The notes: generated from the sequence alone by a model not told the origin. Counted from the stretch's first letter, positions 27,031-38,600 are shown. The stretch is 64,000 nucleotides of DNA from Mycobacterium sherrisii (GCF_002102355.1 NZ_LQPT01000099.1:62001-126000), one strand, 5' to 3'. Program-made: numbers and translations.

Positions 27031-28047
27031 TCACCAGTGAATTCCGCGGGTCGCTTGCACGAAGGTCTCGCTTCGCCGATCGAATTTGGTTGTGTCGTCA
27101 GGGTGTTCGCCGCCCTTGGCGGCGTGGGAATCGTCGAACATGCCGAACGCCCGGTTCCGCAGGCGGTCCATCACGGCGGGGTTGACGGCGTCGGCGACGG
27201 CGGCGAATTGGCCGAGCGGTGAGCTGGCCCGCCGCGGTCGGTGCACGATCGCGTCGCTGATCACCCCGGCCGCCTGGTCGGGGGTGAGCGCGGGGAACTT
27301 GTCGTACATCGTCGTCGGGCTGATCATCGGGGTCCGCACCAGCGCCATGTGCACCGTGGTGAACTTGATGTCGTCGTTGACCACCTCGGCCTGCAGCGCG
27401 TCGCACAGGCTGTCCAGCGCGGCCTTGCTGGCGATGTAGGCGCCGAACCGCGGTGCGCGGGTTTGCACACCGACGGACGAGACGTTGATGATCTGTCCGA
27501 ACCCGCGCTCGCGCATCCCGGGAATGAATTTCAGGATGAGCTGCACGGCGCCCAGGTAGTTCAGCTGCATGGTGCGCTGGTAGTCGTGGATCCGGTCGTA
27601 GGACAGCTCCAACGAGCGGCGGATCGAGCGGCCCGCGTTGTTGATCAGAATGTCCACTCCGCCAAGTTCGTTGAGCACCTTGTCGGCCATGGCGGCGATG
27701 GCGTCCATGTCCGAGAGGTCGCACGGGTAGACGTGGGCGATGCCACCCTCGTCGCGAATCTCGTCGGCGACCCGCTCGAGGTTTTCCGCGGTGCGGGCCA
27801 CCAGCGCGACTTCGCCGCCGGCTTCGACAATCTTCTTCGCCGCGGCCTCCCCGATCCCGGACGAGCCGCCGGTGATCAGGATGGTCTTGCCGGCGACGGC
27901 GTCGTCGAGAGTGCGGCCCTGCACCGCGTCGAGCAGATTCCGCAGATAGAACGGCCGATATCGTCCGGCGGAGTTGGGAGTGTTGATGATGTTGGAGACC
28001 ACCGCGAATGGCTTTTCCACCAAGTTCGTTAAGTCGCCCAAGTTCAT
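27031..28047 (-). CDS. Short-chain dehydrogenase, possible fatty acyl-CoA reductase (Rv1543-like)
   Basis: SDR of 338 aa with an extra N-terminal segment of about 50 residues before TILITGGSSGIGEAAAKKI. NNAGRSIRR, NVSSVGVQ (Ser) and YIASKAAL (YxxxK) are present. The C-terminal extension (AFGMFDDSHAAKGGEH) is like that of mycobacterial acyl-CoA/aldehyde reductases. The product is probably membrane-associated lipid metabolism; Rv1543 is annotated as a possible fatty acyl-CoA reductase. It is the first gene of the pair with the Rv1544-like SDR. Confidence 0.85.
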   Translation of the reverse strand: MNLGDLTNLVEKPFAVVSNIINTPNSAGRYRPFYLRNLLDAVQGRTLDDAVAGKTILITGGSSGIGEAAAKKIVEAGGEVALVARTAENLERVADEIRDEGGIAHVYPCDLSDMDAIAAMADKVLNELGGVDILINNAGRSIRRSLELSYDRIHDYQRTMQLNYLGAVQLILKFIPGMRERGFGQIINVSSVGVQTRAPRFGAYIASKAALDSLCDALQAEVVNDDIKFTTVHMALVRTPMISPTTMYDKFPALTPDQAAGVISDAIVHRPRRASSPLGQFAAVADAVNPAVMDRLRNRAFGMFDDSHAAKGGEHPDDTTKFDRRSETFVQATRGIHW

Positions 28048-28269
28048 CGGTTGCTGCTCCTGACGGTCGACGGCGTGACGTGGGTCATACAGTCAACCTA
28101 GGGCATCCGCGGGCGGCGCCGACGCATTATTTCCGTCCAGCCCGGCCGATCGGCCTCACGTCCCGGGAAAAGACCCGGCGATCCGCCGGCAACCCGCTTG
28201 TTACCCCGGGCAATCCAGCTGTGATCGCCGACTAACTGATGGGCAACGCCGGGGTGGTCGGATCGACAG

Positions 28270-28680
28270 ATGAAACTGTTGGCACACTTCCGCAAACCGG
28301 AGCCGACCACGATCTACCACCGGATCGGTGGGCACGAGGCGCTCGAAGTCGTCGTCGAGGACTTCTACGCCCGGGTGCTTGCCGACGAACAGCTGGCTGG
28401 CTTCTTCACCGGAACGAACATGAACCGGCTCAAGGGCAAACAGGTCGAATTCTTCGCCGCCGCCCTCGGCGGCCCGGAGCCTTACACGGGCGCCCCGATG
28501 AAGCAAGTCCATCAGGGCCGCGGCATCACCATGCACCACTTCAATCTGGTGGCCGCCCACCTGTCCGAGGCGCTCAAGGCCGCCGGGGTTCCGACGGGCA
28601 CGGTGACCGACATCATCAGCGCCATCGCGCCGTTGGCCCCCGAGATCGCCTCCGGCGACACCAACACCGCCCCGGTCTGA
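28270..28680 (+). CDS. glbN: Truncated hemoglobin GlbN
   Basis: Group I 2/2 hemoglobin of 136 aa, the same length as M. tuberculosis HbN. The distal Tyr33 (DFYARVL, B10) and proximal His81 (KQVHQGRG, F8) are present, as are the GG turns that define the short fold. The N-terminal pre-A region ([12 protein letters not shown]) seen in HbN is kept. HbN oxidises NO to nitrate and protects respiration. lprI follows after 67 bases, as in M. tuberculosis. Confidence 0.95.
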   Translation: MKLLAHFRKPEPTTIYHRIGGHEALEVVVEDFYARVLADEQLAGFFTGTNMNRLKGKQVEFFAAALGGPEPYTGAPMKQVHQGRGITMHHFNLVAAHLSEALKAAGVPTGTVTDIISAIAPLAPEIASGDTNTAPV

Positions 28681-28747
28681 TCGATCTTTTCGGTGCCCGT
28701 GGGCGTGTCGCGCCCGCCGGATCGGGATGCGCCGGTAGTCAGCAGGT

Positions 28748-29368
28748 ATGAGGCCGATAGCAGTCCTGGCCGCGGCGCTGGCCGTCGCCGCGTGTAGTTC
28801 CACCACCAGCCGGCCGGCGGCCAGTTCCAGCGCGCCGACGGTGACCAGCGCGCCCCCGGCGGCCGTCGATTGCGGCAACCCTGCCAATTCCGTCCAACGG
28901 CTGGTCTGCAGCGACCCGCTGCTCACCGATCTCGATCACCGGCTGCAGGCCGCCTATCAGCAGGCCCTGGCCCGCGCCGGCGCGGATGCCGCGGCCCTGG
29001 GCAGTGCGCAGGCCGGGTGGGCGGCCGCTCGAGATGGCTGCGCGGGCAACGCCGACGTGCCCACCTGTGTGCGGGAGGCCTACCAGACCCGGCTGGTGCA
29101 GCTGGCCATCGCCGACCCCACCACCGTGACTCCGCCCGTCGTCAACTACCGCTGCCCGGCCGACCTGGGGCCGCTGACCGCGCAGTTCTACAACGAACTG
29201 GACCCGACGACCGCGGTGCTGGATTGGAAAGGCGCCCAACAGATCCTGTTTCTGCTGCCGTCGGGCAGCGGTGCGCGGTACGGCCGGCAAGGCTCGGAGT
29301 ACTGGGAGCACCAGGGCGAAGTGACACTCGATCTCAACGGCACCAAGTTCGTCTGTTCCACCTCGTGA
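28748..29368 (+). CDS. lprI: Lipoprotein LprI, lysozyme-inhibitor type
   Basis: Secreted lipoprotein of 206 aa. The lipobox LAVAAC gives lipidation at Cys16. After a Ser/Pro/Ala linker, the DUF1311/LprI-type domain (CGNPANSVQRLVCSDP, LDHRLQAAYQQAL, CVREAYQTRL) contains paired Cys. A second MliC-like domain follows (about 135-206, YRCPADLGPLTAQFYNE to KFVCSTS). M. tuberculosis LprI (Rv1541c) inhibits lysozyme and pairs with glbN, as here. Confidence 0.9.
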   Translation: MRPIAVLAAALAVAACSSTTSRPAASSSAPTVTSAPPAAVDCGNPANSVQRLVCSDPLLTDLDHRLQAAYQQALARAGADAAALGSAQAGWAAARDGCAGNADVPTCVREAYQTRLVQLAIADPTTVTPPVVNYRCPADLGPLTAQFYNELDPTTAVLDWKGAQQILFLLPSGSGARYGRQGSEYWEHQGEVTLDLNGTKFVCSTS

Positions 29369-29385
29369 CGCCCGACAATGCTCGG

Positions 29386-30144
29386 ATGGGCCGCACGTTC
29401 GAAGATCTGGTCGCCGAAGCCGAGTCGGTTTCCGTCGACGGGTGGGACTTTTCCTGGCTGGACGGGCGCGCTACCGAACAGCGACCGTCATGGGGCTACC
29501 AAGCACTGATACGCCGGCGCTACGCGACCGTGTCGGCCGCGCTGGACGTGCACACCGGCGGCGGGGAGGTGTTGGCCGGCGCGGCGCCCTTCCCGCCGAC
29601 CATGGCCGCCGTCGAAACCTGGCCTCCCAACGCGGCATTGGCCACCGAGCGGCTGCATCCCCTGGGCGTGGTCGTGGTGGCCACCGAGCCCGATGCACCG
29701 CTGCCGTTCGCCGACGCAGCCTTCGACCTGGTGACCAGCCGACACCCCCACACGGTGCCGTGGTCGGAGATTGCGCGGGTGCTGCGCCCCGGCGGCACCT
29801 ACCTCGCCCAACACATCGGGCCCGCCACGGTCGGCGAGCTGACCGAATTTTTCGTCGGCCCGCAACCGCAGGCGTGGGCGCGCCGGCATCCGGACACCGA
29901 ACGCGCCGAGGCGCAGGCGGCTGGCCTGCAGGTGCTGGACATGCGGCTGGAGAAGCTGCGCGCGGAATTCTTCGACATCGGCGCGGTCATTTACTTTCTG
30001 CGCAAGGTGATCTGGACGGTGCCCGACTTTTCGGTGCAGCGCTACCGCGATCGGCTGCACGAGTTGCACAACCGGATCCAGACGCACGGCCCCTTCGTCG
30101 CCCACCCGACCCGGGTGCTGGTCGAGGCCCGCAAGCCCGGCTGA
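29386..30144 (+). CDS. SAM-dependent methyltransferase
   Basis: Class I methyltransferase of 252 aa. The motif-I region is degenerate (ALDVHTGGGEVL), followed by PLPFADAAFDLVTSRH (motif II) and EIARVLRPGGTYLAQHIGP (motif III). GTG 29365, overlapping the lprI stop as GTGA, is an alternative start that would couple it to lprI. The C terminus (YFLRKVIWTVPDF) is like methyltransferases of the UbiE/11 type. The substrate is unknown. It converges on the rluD-family gene with a 4-bp gap. Confidence 0.8.
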   Translation: MGRTFEDLVAEAESVSVDGWDFSWLDGRATEQRPSWGYQALIRRRYATVSAALDVHTGGGEVLAGAAPFPPTMAAVETWPPNAALATERLHPLGVVVVATEPDAPLPFADAAFDLVTSRHPHTVPWSEIARVLRPGGTYLAQHIGPATVGELTEFFVGPQPQAWARRHPDTERAEAQAAGLQVLDMRLEKLRAEFFDIGAVIYFLRKVIWTVPDFSVQRYRDRLHELHNRIQTHGPFVAHPTRVLVEARKPG

Positions 30145-30148
30145 ATCA

Positions 30149-31072
30149 TTACTCGTCGCGCAGCACGGCCAACGCGTGTTGTAGGTCCGACGGGTACGGG
30201 CTGACGAACTCCACCCACCGACCGTCGGCCGGATGGGCGAACGCCAGCGACCGGGCATGCAACCATTGCCGTTGCAGCCCAAGCTTTTTCGCAAGCTTGG
30301 GGTCGGCGCCGTAGACAAGGTCGCCGCAGCAGGGGTGGTGCAGCGCCGCGAAATGCACCCGAATCTGATGGGTGCGGCCGGTTTCCAGGTGCACGTCGAG
30401 CAGGCTGGCCGCGACGTGCGCCTCGACGGTGTCGTAGTGGGTGATGCTGTGCCGGCCGTTCTGGGTGACGGCGAACTTCCACTCGCCGCCGCGGTGCCGG
30501 CCGATCGGGGCGTCGATGGTTCCGCTGGACGGGTCCGGGTGTCCTTGCACCAGCGCGTGATAACGCTTGTCGACGGAACGCTGTTTGAACGCCCGCTTGA
30601 GCACGGTGTATGCCCGCTCGGACAGCGCGACCACCATCACCCCGGAGGTGCCCACGTCGAGGCGATGCACGATGCCCTGCCGCTCGTGCACACCCGAGGT
30701 GGTGATCCGGTAGCCCGCGGCGGCCAGCCCGCCGAGCACCGTCGGCCCGGTCCACCCCATGGACGCGTGCGCGGCTACCGCGGCCGGCTTGTCGACCACG
30801 ACGATGTCGTCATCGGAGTACAGGATCGTCATGCCCTCGATGTCGACCGGGGTGTTCTCCGGCGGCGGCGGCGCCTCGGGCAACCGCACCTCCAGCCACG
30901 CGCCGGAGGTCAGCCGGTCGGACTTGCCGGCGGGCACACCGTCGAGTTCGACGCCGCCGTCTTCGGCGATGGCGGCCACCGCGCTGCGGGACAGGCCGAG
31001 CAGACGAGACAGCCCGGCGTCAACACGCATGCCCGCCAACCCTTCCGGAACGGACATCGAGCGGTTGGTCAT
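30149..31072 (-). CDS. RluD-family 23S rRNA pseudouridine synthase (Rv1540-like)
   Basis: Pseudouridine synthase of 307 aa. The N-terminal S4 RNA-binding domain ([19 protein letters not shown]) is followed by the catalytic domain with [16 protein letters not shown], which contains the catalytic Asp of the RluA/RluD family. [18 protein letters not shown] is the usual late motif. The length matches Rv1540. Its ATG overlaps the lspA stop by 4 bases, so the two are translated together. Confidence 0.92.
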   Translation of the reverse strand: MTNRSMSVPEGLAGMRVDAGLSRLLGLSRSAVAAIAEDGGVELDGVPAGKSDRLTSGAWLEVRLPEAPPPPENTPVDIEGMTILYSDDDIVVVDKPAAVAAHASMGWTGPTVLGGLAAAGYRITTSGVHERQGIVHRLDVGTSGVMVVALSERAYTVLKRAFKQRSVDKRYHALVQGHPDPSSGTIDAPIGRHRGGEWKFAVTQNGRHSITHYDTVEAHVAASLLDVHLETGRTHQIRVHFAALHHPCCGDLVYGADPKLAKKLGLQRQWLHARSLAFAHPADGRWVEFVSPYPSDLQHALAVLRDE

Positions 31073-31707
31073 CGGTCGCGGTCGGCCTGGTCCTGGTGCT
31101 CGCGCACCTCGGTCTTACGCCGTCCCACCGAGTCGAAGTCGAACCCGAACACCGAGAGCACGACGAGCAGAATGGCCCCACCGACCACCGAAGGATCGGC
31201 GACGTTGAACACCGGCCACCAGCCGATCGAGAGGAAGTCCACGACGTGGCCGCGCAGCGGGCCGGGCGCGCGGAAGAAACGGTCGACCAGGTTGCCCATC
31301 GCGCCGCCGAGGATCATCCCGAGGCCCACGGCCCACCAGGGCGACACCAGCCGTCGGCCCATCCAGAAGATGCCGATCACCACGCCGGTGGCGATCAGCG
31401 TCAACACCCAGGTGTATCCGGTGGCCATCGAGAACGCGGCCCCGGAATTGCGCACCAGCGTCCAGGTCACCGTGTCGCCGATGATCGACACCGGCTGCCC
31501 CGGCGGCAGCAGCCGCACCGCCAGCACCTTGGTCGCGACGTCGAGCGCCAGCACCACCGCCGCCACGGCGAGCAGCAACCGCAACCGCCGCGGCGGCGAC
31601 TGCGGCGCGCCGGAGTCGGTGGCGTCGGGTGTTGTCACGCCCGGGGACGGCACGGTCTCCCCAGCTGGCGTCACCGGCTCCGCCGATCGGGTTGGTTCTT
31701 CGGGCAC
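31069..31707 (-). CDS. lspA: Lipoprotein signal peptidase LspA
   Basis: Membrane aspartyl peptidase of 212 aa that cuts prolipoproteins before the lipidated Cys. Four hydrophobic segments (about 43-60, 95-125, 127-145 and 170-190) carry the motifs [21 protein letters not shown] (first catalytic Asp) and FNVADPSVV (second catalytic Asp). The acidic, Pro-rich 40-residue N-terminal extension is usual in mycobacteria. It precedes the rluD-family gene with a 4-base overlap. Confidence 0.93.
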   Translation of the reverse strand: MPEEPTRSAEPVTPAGETVPSPGVTTPDATDSGAPQSPPRRLRLLLAVAAVVLALDVATKVLAVRLLPPGQPVSIIGDTVTWTLVRNSGAAFSMATGYTWVLTLIATGVVIGIFWMGRRLVSPWWAVGLGMILGGAMGNLVDRFFRAPGPLRGHVVDFLSIGWWPVFNVADPSVVGGAILLVVLSVFGFDFDSVGRRKTEVREHQDQADRDR

Positions 31708-31782
31708 CCCCCCATCATCCCCTAACCGCGGCCCAGGTTGGGTGCGGCCTCACCGCCGCGGCGGATGGGGAATGATTTGGCC

Positions 31783-32709
31783 ATGGCTCGAATCACCGTC
31801 ATCACCACCGGCGGCACCATATCGACGAGCACCGGCGCCGACGGCGTGCTGCGTCCGAGCCGCAGTGGCGCGGACCTGACCGCGGGGCTGGACGTCGACA
31901 TCGTCGACCTGATGGCGGTGGACAGCTCGGAACTGACGGTGACGGACTGGGATCGCATCGCCGACGCCATCCGGACCGCGACGGCCGCCGGCGCCGAGGG
32001 CGTGGTCGTCGCCCACGGCACCGACACCATGGAAGAAAGCGCGCTGTGGCTCGACCTCGGCTACGCCGGTGCCGCCCCGGTCGTGCTGACCGGCGCGATG
32101 CGCAGCGCCGACGCCCCCGATGCGGACGGCCCGCGCAATCTGCGCGACGCGGTGGCCGTCGCGGCCAGCCCGACCGCCCGCGGCCTGGGCGTGCTGGTGG
32201 CGTTCGCCGGGCGGGTGCTGCAACCGCTGGGCATGCACAAGGTCGCGACGCAGGACCTGGGGGGTTTCGCCGGCGAGCTGGTCGGCACCGTCGCCAACGA
32301 GGTGTCGTTGACCGGCAGCAAGGTCCGCCCGCAACTCGGGGAGCTGTGCGCCGTCGACGCGCCGCGGGTCGACATCGTCGCGGCTTATTTGGGCAGCGAC
32401 TCGGTGGCGCTGGACGCGTGTGTGGCCGCCGGCGCGCGGGCCGTCGTGCTGGAGGCGCTGGGGTCGGGCAACGCCGGGGCAGCGGTGGTCGACGGCGTGC
32501 GACGGCACTGCCGCGACGGGATCGCCGTCGCGGTGTCCACCCGGGTGCCCGGCGGCGGGGTCAGCGCGGGTTACGGGCCCGGCCACGATCTGGTCGAGGC
32601 CGGCGCGGTGATGGTGCCGCGGCTGCGGCCGCCGCAGGCGCGGGTCCTGTTGATGGCGGCGCTGGCCGCGGGGTCATCGGTCGCCGACGTGATCGGCCGC
32701 TGGGGCTGA
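31783..32709 (+). CDS. ansA: L-asparaginase AnsA
   Basis: Type I/II bacterial asparaginase of 308 aa. TTGGTIS at residues 8-14 carries the catalytic Thr, HGTDT at 78-82 the second Thr/Asp, and SLTGSKVRP the catalytic Lys. ATG 31783 is chosen because the family starts directly with this strand; ATG 31765 and 31738 are alternatives. It hydrolyses asparagine to aspartate and ammonia, which serves nitrogen use and acid resistance in M. tuberculosis. The last 36 bases overlap the dinX 3' end on the other strand. Confidence 0.92.
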   Translation: MARITVITTGGTISTSTGADGVLRPSRSGADLTAGLDVDIVDLMAVDSSELTVTDWDRIADAIRTATAAGAEGVVVAHGTDTMEESALWLDLGYAGAAPVVLTGAMRSADAPDADGPRNLRDAVAVAASPTARGLGVLVAFAGRVLQPLGMHKVATQDLGGFAGELVGTVANEVSLTGSKVRPQLGELCAVDAPRVDIVAAYLGSDSVALDACVAAGARAVVLEALGSGNAGAAVVDGVRRHCRDGIAVAVSTRVPGGGVSAGYGPGHDLVEAGAVMVPRLRPPQARVLLMAALAAGSSVADVIGRWG

Positions 32710-34092
32710 CGCGTCGTCGCCGTCCTGGGCGCGCAGCGCGGCGAGGTAGTCTGTCCAGTCCAGGGAGTCGACAGGGTTGGCGCGCAGCAGGTCGGCGGTG
32801 TCGGCGGCGAACGTCCGGGCCTGTCCCGGACCGGTGCTTCGGGTTTCAAACCGCACGGTGACAACGCCGTGGCCCGCGCCCTGCACCCAGCCGTGCCCCA
32901 GGTCGGCGTGGGTGACGTCGTCGCCCACCCGCCACGGCGAGGCCTGTGGTTCGGGCGCCGGCGCGAACATCGCCTCGGTGGCGGTCTCGACCGAATGGTG
33001 TGCCTGCGTTTCCGGGGCCGACAGGTCCAGGTCGGGAAACAGCGACTCCTGGCGCACGTCGCTCAGGCCCGAAAACCCCACGCCGAGAAGACGAATGGGG
33101 CCGATCTCGCGCGGGTCGAGCAGTAGTCGCCGGGCCACGGCAACCAGTGCGCCGGCCTCGGTTGTCGCGTAGGGCAGTGTCGCCGAGCGGGTGAGGATGC
33201 TCATGTCGGATTTCTTCAGCTTGACTGTGACGGTCCGGGCGCCGCGGCCGTCGCGCAGCAGGCGTTGATGCGCGTGCTCGGCGATGGGTTCGATGGCGTC
33301 GTGCAGCTGTTCGAGGCTGGTCAGGTCGGCGGCGAAGGTGGACTCGGAGCTGATCTGTTTGGCTTCGGCACGCTCCGCGACCGGGCGATCGTCGATGCCG
33401 CGCGCCAGCCGGTGCAGTGCCGGGCCGATCGTGGCGCCCAGAATGTTGGCGGCTTCGGCGTCGGTCAGCGCGGCCAGCTGGCCGATGGTCTCGATGCCGA
33501 GCCGGTTCAGCTTCTCCTCGGCCACCGGGCCGATCCCCCACAACCGCCGTACCGGCAGCCCGTCGAGCAGCAACCGTTCCTCGGCGCGCGACACCACCCG
33601 CACGCCATCGGGTTTGGCCAGCCCGGAGGCGATCTTGGCGATCTGCTTGCCCGACCCGGCGCCGACCGAGGCCGTCAGCCCTGTCTCGTCGCGTACCCGT
33701 CGTCGCAGCGCCTCGCAGAATTCCTCGACGTCGCCCGCCGACGCCCCGGCGAGTTGCGACGGCTCACCGAATGCCTCGTCGAAGGACAGCTGCTCGACGA
33801 CGGGCACCAGGCCGCGGACCGCCTGGAACACCCGTCGGCTGGCGACGCCGTAGACCACGCCGCGCGGCGGCAACACCACCGCCGCCACGCCGACCATCCG
33901 GCGCGCCTGGTGCATGGGCATGGCCGACCGCGCCCCGAACACCCGCGCCTCGTAGCTCGCACCGGCCACCACTCCCCGGCCGCCCAACCCGCCGACCAGT
34001 ACCGGCCGGCCACGCAGGGTCGGGCGGGTTAGCTGCTCGACGGAGGCGAAAAATGCGTCCATATCCAGATGCAGCACCCAACGGGACTCCAC
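32674..34092 (-). CDS. dinX: DNA polymerase IV (DinX, Y-family)
   Basis: Translesion polymerase of 472 aa. [16 protein letters not shown] holds the first metal Asp pair, [16 protein letters not shown] the nucleotide lid, and LSFDEAFG the second acidic pair. [20 protein letters not shown] and the two helix-hairpin-helix repeats follow. The little-finger domain is about 240-355, and an acidic tail of about 110 residues follows. Length is close to M. tuberculosis DinX (Rv1537, 463 aa). It converges with ansA. Confidence 0.93.
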   Translation of the reverse strand: MESRWVLHLDMDAFFASVEQLTRPTLRGRPVLVGGLGGRGVVAGASYEARVFGARSAMPMHQARRMVGVAAVVLPPRGVVYGVASRRVFQAVRGLVPVVEQLSFDEAFGEPSQLAGASAGDVEEFCEALRRRVRDETGLTASVGAGSGKQIAKIASGLAKPDGVRVVSRAEERLLLDGLPVRRLWGIGPVAEEKLNRLGIETIGQLAALTDAEAANILGATIGPALHRLARGIDDRPVAERAEAKQISSESTFAADLTSLEQLHDAIEPIAEHAHQRLLRDGRGARTVTVKLKKSDMSILTRSATLPYATTEAGALVAVARRLLLDPREIGPIRLLGVGFSGLSDVRQESLFPDLDLSAPETQAHHSVETATEAMFAPAPEPQASPWRVGDDVTHADLGHGWVQGAGHGVVTVRFETRSTGPGQARTFAADTADLLRANPVDSLDWTDYLAALRAQDGDDASAPAADHVGDR

Positions 34093-34123
34093 ACGCTGAT
34101 GCTAGGGCGCTACCGTTTTGCTC

Positions 34124-34690
34124 ATGGCCATGAACCTCGCGCATCGCCGGCTGTGCAGTTCGGATCGCTGGGCGAACACCGTCGAACACGACCTGCTGCC
34201 ATGGGCGCTGGCGGATGTCGACCTGGGCGACAACACCCTCGAGATCGGGCCGGGCTACGGCGCGATCCTGCGGGTGCTGGTGGACAAGACGCCGAAACTC
34301 ACCTCGGTCGAGATCGACGGCCCGATGGCCGCGCGGCTGCAGCGGTTGTACGGCGACCGGGCGCGGATCATCAACGGCGACGGCACCAACACCGGATTGC
34401 CGGCCGACGAGTTCAGCTCGGTGGTGTCGTTCACGATGCTGCACCACGTGCCGACGGCCGAGCTGCAGGACAAGTTGTTCGCCGAGGCGTTTCGGGTGCT
34501 TCGCCCCGGCGGGGTGTTCGCCGGCAGCGACAGCAGCACGTCGCTGCTGTTCCGGATTCTGCATTTTCGCGACACCTGCAACACGGTATCGCCGGACACG
34601 TTGCCGGATCGCTTGCGTGCGGCGGGATTTCGCGACGTCGACGTCGAAGCCCGCGGCGGCAGGCTGCGCTGGCGCGCCGTCAAGCCTTAG
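34124..34690 (+). CDS. Small SAM-dependent methyltransferase
   Basis: Class I methyltransferase of 188 aa. Motif I is TLEIGPGYGAILRVL, followed by LTSVEIDG, SFTMLHHVP and AEAFRVLRPGGVFAGSD. Starts at 34124 and 34130 are both possible. It resembles UbiE-like enzymes; the substrate is unknown. It is divergent from dinX with only 31 bases between starts, so the promoters must overlap. Confidence 0.82.
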   Translation: MAMNLAHRRLCSSDRWANTVEHDLLPWALADVDLGDNTLEIGPGYGAILRVLVDKTPKLTSVEIDGPMAARLQRLYGDRARIINGDGTNTGLPADEFSSVVSFTMLHHVPTAELQDKLFAEAFRVLRPGGVFAGSDSSTSLLFRILHFRDTCNTVSPDTLPDRLRAAGFRDVDVEARGGRLRWRAVKP

Positions 34691-34769
34691 CGTTGCTGTC
34701 GTGCGGGCAGCGCCCGGGGCCGGCGGTTGCTGGGCCGCAGCGGGTCGACGCAACGGGTAGAACGGAGGC

Positions 34770-35576
34770 ATGACAAGCCTTTCGACTGAACCGTCGCCGT
34801 CATCCGACCGGCAGCCGCACCTGCTGCGCGATGTCGCGGAGTCCTTCGGCGTCGACGCCGACCGCTACGATCGCTCCCGGCCCCGCTACCCCGAGGAGAT
34901 GATCCAGCGCGTCATCGCCGCCAGCCCCGGTTGCGAGTTCCTCGATGTCGGGTGCGGCACCGGCATCGGCGCGCGGCAGTACCGGGCGGCCGGTGTCACG
35001 GTGCTGGGCGTCGACCCGGACCCGCGGATGGCCGAAGTCGCCCGGCGCAGTGGCATCGAGGTGGAGATCGGCAACTTCGAAACCTGGGATGCGCGCGGCC
35101 GAACCTTCGACGCGGTGGTGGCCGGGCAGGCGTGGCACTGGGTCGACCCGGTGCGGGGCCCCGGCAAGGCCGCACAGGTGCTGCGACCCGAGGGGCTGCT
35201 GGCGCTGTACTGGCACGTTTTCGATCCGCCTGCGGACATCGCCGCGGCCTTCGACGACGTCCTGCAACGGGTGGCGCCGGACGCGCCGCTGCAAACCCCC
35301 GGCGTCGAGCTGCAGGAGGCAAATCTCAAGCGGGCCATGGACGGTATCCGCACCGCCGGCGGCTTCACCGAACCCCAGCGCTGGGAGTTCGAGTGGGAGC
35401 GCCGCTACACCCGGGACGAGTGGCTGGACCATCTGGCCACCACCGGCACGCTTACCGTGCTTCCCGCGGAGCAGGTCGCGGCCGTGCGCGACGCGGTGGG
35501 CGCCGCGATCGACGCGGTCGGCGGCGCGTTCACGATGCACTACGTCACCCTGGCCAGCGCCGCGCGGCTGACGTGA
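34770..35576 (+). CDS. SAM-dependent methyltransferase
   Basis: Class I methyltransferase of 268 aa. FGVDADRYDRSRPRYP at the N terminus, CEFLDVGCGTGIGARQY (motif I), VLGVDPDPRM and AGQAWHWVDP are typical of the trans-aconitate-methyltransferase-like branch. Substrate unknown. It follows the smaller methyltransferase gene by 79 bases in the same direction and converges on ileS. The 84-bp gap to ileS contains nothing I recognise. Confidence 0.85.
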   Translation: MTSLSTEPSPSSDRQPHLLRDVAESFGVDADRYDRSRPRYPEEMIQRVIAASPGCEFLDVGCGTGIGARQYRAAGVTVLGVDPDPRMAEVARRSGIEVEIGNFETWDARGRTFDAVVAGQAWHWVDPVRGPGKAAQVLRPEGLLALYWHVFDPPADIAAAFDDVLQRVAPDAPLQTPGVELQEANLKRAMDGIRTAGGFTEPQRWEFEWERRYTRDEWLDHLATTGTLTVLPAEQVAAVRDAVGAAIDAVGGAFTMHYVTLASAARLT

Positions 35577-35660
35577 TCATCCCCTTATCGATAGCGAGAC
35601 AGTAAGTACGGACGGGTCTTCTCGTCGGGAAACGCGTCGCAGAATACAGTTTCGCGCAGG

Positions 35661-38600
35661 TCAGGCCTTGGCGATCGCGACCCGCACACCGTCGCCGATC
35701 TGGGCACCGTCGGCCGGCTCGCCGAATTGGAAACTCGTGGCGAGTATTTCACCCGCGATGAGCTCGCGATGACGCTCGGCCCAGTCGGCCCGCTCCGCGG
35801 GCACCGACATCACCACCCGGATGCGGTCGGAGACGTCCAGCCCGGTCGACTTGCGCAGCTCCTGCAATTCGCGGATCCGGTCCTTGGCCCAGCCCTCGGC
35901 TTCGAGCTCCGGGGTTACCGTGCCGTCCAGCACCACCAGCCCCGCGTCGTCGGGCAGCGCGGCGGTGAACTCCGGGTCGGCGGCCACCAGCCGCGAGCTG
36001 TACTCCTCGGGCTGCAGCACCGCCGGGCCCGCGGTCAGGGTGCCGTCCGGGTTGACCACGCCCGCACCGGCTTTGACCGCCTTGATCGCGGCCTGCACGT
36101 CCTTGCCCAGACGCGGCCCGGCGACCCGGGCGTTCACGGTGAGCTCGAACCGACCGTAGTTGTCGATCGCATCGGTGAGTTCGACGTTTTTCACGTTGAG
36201 CTCGTCGGCGATCAAATCGGTGAACGGCGCCAGTTGCTGCGGATCTTCAACGGCCACAGTCAGTTTCGGCAACGGAAGCCTTACCCTCAGCTTCTTGGCC
36301 TTGCGCAGGGACGACGCCGCCGAGCACACGTCGCGAACCTGGTCCATCGCGGCGACCAAATCGGCATCCGCGGGCAACTCACCGACCTGCGGCCAGTCCG
36401 TCAAATGCACCGACCGCTGTCCGGTCAGCCCTCGCCAGATGATCTCGGTGATCAACGGCAGCAGCGGCGCGGCCAGCCGCGCGGTCACTTCCAGCACGGT
36501 GTGCAAGGTGTCGATGGCGTCGGGATCTTCGGCCCAGAACCGCGAGCGGGACCGTCGCACATACCAATTCGTCAGCGCCTCGGTGAACTGCCGCAACTGT
36601 TCGCAGGCCCCGGAGATATTGCAGACGTCCAGCGCGCCGGTCAGCTCGTCACGCAGCACCGCCAGCTTGGCCAGGATGTAGCGATCCAGCACATGGGTCG
36701 AATCGGTGCGCCAGACACCGACTTTGGGCGCATACAGGGCCAGGAACGTGTAGGCGTTCCACAGCGGCAGCAAAACCTGGCGCACGCCTTCGCGGATGCC
36801 CTGCTCGGTGACGATCAGGTTGCCCCCGCGCAGGATCGGTGAGGCCATCAGGAACCAGCGCATCGCGTCGGAGCCGTCGCGGTCGAATACCTCGCTGACG
36901 TCCGGGTAGTTGCGCAGCGACTTACTCATCTTCTGGCCGTCGGATCCCAGCACGATGCCATGGGCCACACAGGTTTTGAACGCGGGCCGGTCGAACAGCG
37001 CGGTGGCCAGCACGTGCAGCGTGTAAAACCAGCCACGGGTCTGCCCGATGTACTCGACGATGAAGTCGCCCGGGAAGTGTCCGGCCTCGGCCGCCGACCC
37101 CGCGAACCAGTCCGCGTTCTCGAACGGGTAATGCACCTGCGCGTACGGCATCGAGCCCGAGTCGAACCACACGTCGAGGACATCGGGGATGCGCCGCATC
37201 CTGGAACGCCCGGTCGGGTCGTCGGGGTTGGGCCGGGTGAGTTCGTCGATGTAGGGCCGGTGCAGATTGTCCGGCCGCACCCCGAAGTCGCGCTCCAGCT
37301 CGTCGAGGCTGCCGTAGACGTCGATGCGCGGGTACGCCGGGTCGTCGGATTTCCACACGGGAATCGGTGTGCCCCAGTAGCGATTTCGCGAGATCGACCA
37401 GTCGCGCGCGCCCTGCAGCCACTTACCGAACTGGCCGTCTTTGACGTGGTCAGGGTACCAGGTGATCTGCTGGTTGAGTTCGACCATGCGGTCCCGGAAT
37501 TCGGTGACCGCGATGAACCAGGACGACACCGCGCGGTAGATCAGCGGGTTGCGGCATCGCCAGCAGTGCGGATAAGGGTGTTCGTAGGTCTCGTGCCGGA
37601 TCAGCACCGGCTGGTTGACCCCCGCCGCACCGCCACCGTTCTTCAGGTCGCGGATGATGTGCGGGTTCGCGTCAAAGACGTGCTGCCCCTGGTAATCCGG
37701 GACGGTGGCGTCGAAACGGCCCTTGGAATCGACCGGGGTGACCGGCGCGATGCCGGCGGCATCGCAAACCGCCATGTCGTCCTCGCCGTAGGCCGGCGCC
37801 ATGTGGACGATCCCGGTGCCGTCGTCGGTGGTGACGAAGTCGCCGGGCAACACCTGAAATGCGTTGGCAGTCCCCATGAAATAGGGAAAAGGCGGCAAAT
37901 AGCGAGTGCCCAGCAGGTCGGCGCCGCGATACGTGCCCAGCACGTCGGGCTGCTGGCCGGGCTCTTCACCCAGCTCCTTCGCGTAGGCGGCCAGCCTGGG
38001 CTCGGCCAGCACGAAACGATGGTCGCCCGACCGGACCTGCACATAGGTGACGTCCGGGTGCACCGCGACGGCCAGATTGGACGGCAGCGTCCACGGCGTG
38101 GTCGTCCACACCACCAGGTAGGCGCCGTCCAACGCGCCGCCCACGATCCGGAAGCCCACCGTGACCGCCGGGTCCTGGCGGCTCTGATAGACGTCGTCGT
38201 CCATGCGCAGTTCGTGGTTGGACAACGGGGTTTCGTCGCGCCAGCAGTACGGCAGCACCCGGTAGCCCTCGTAGGCCAGACCCTTGTCCCACAGCTGTTT
38301 GAACGCCCAGATCACCGACTCCATGTAGGGCAGGTCCAGCGTCTTGTAGTCGTTGTCGAAGTCCACCCAGCGGGCCTGCCGGGTGACATAGGCCTGCCAT
38401 TCATCGGTGTAGCGCAACACCGACTCGCGGCAGGCTTCGTTGAACGCGGCGATGCCCATGTCGTCGATCTGCGACTTGTCGGTGATGCCCAGCTGGCGCT
38501 CGACCTCGAGTTCGGCGGGCAGCCCGTGGGTGTCCCAGCCGAATCGGCGGTCCACCTTGAACCCCCGCATGGTGCGATACCGCGGCACAATGTCTTTCAC

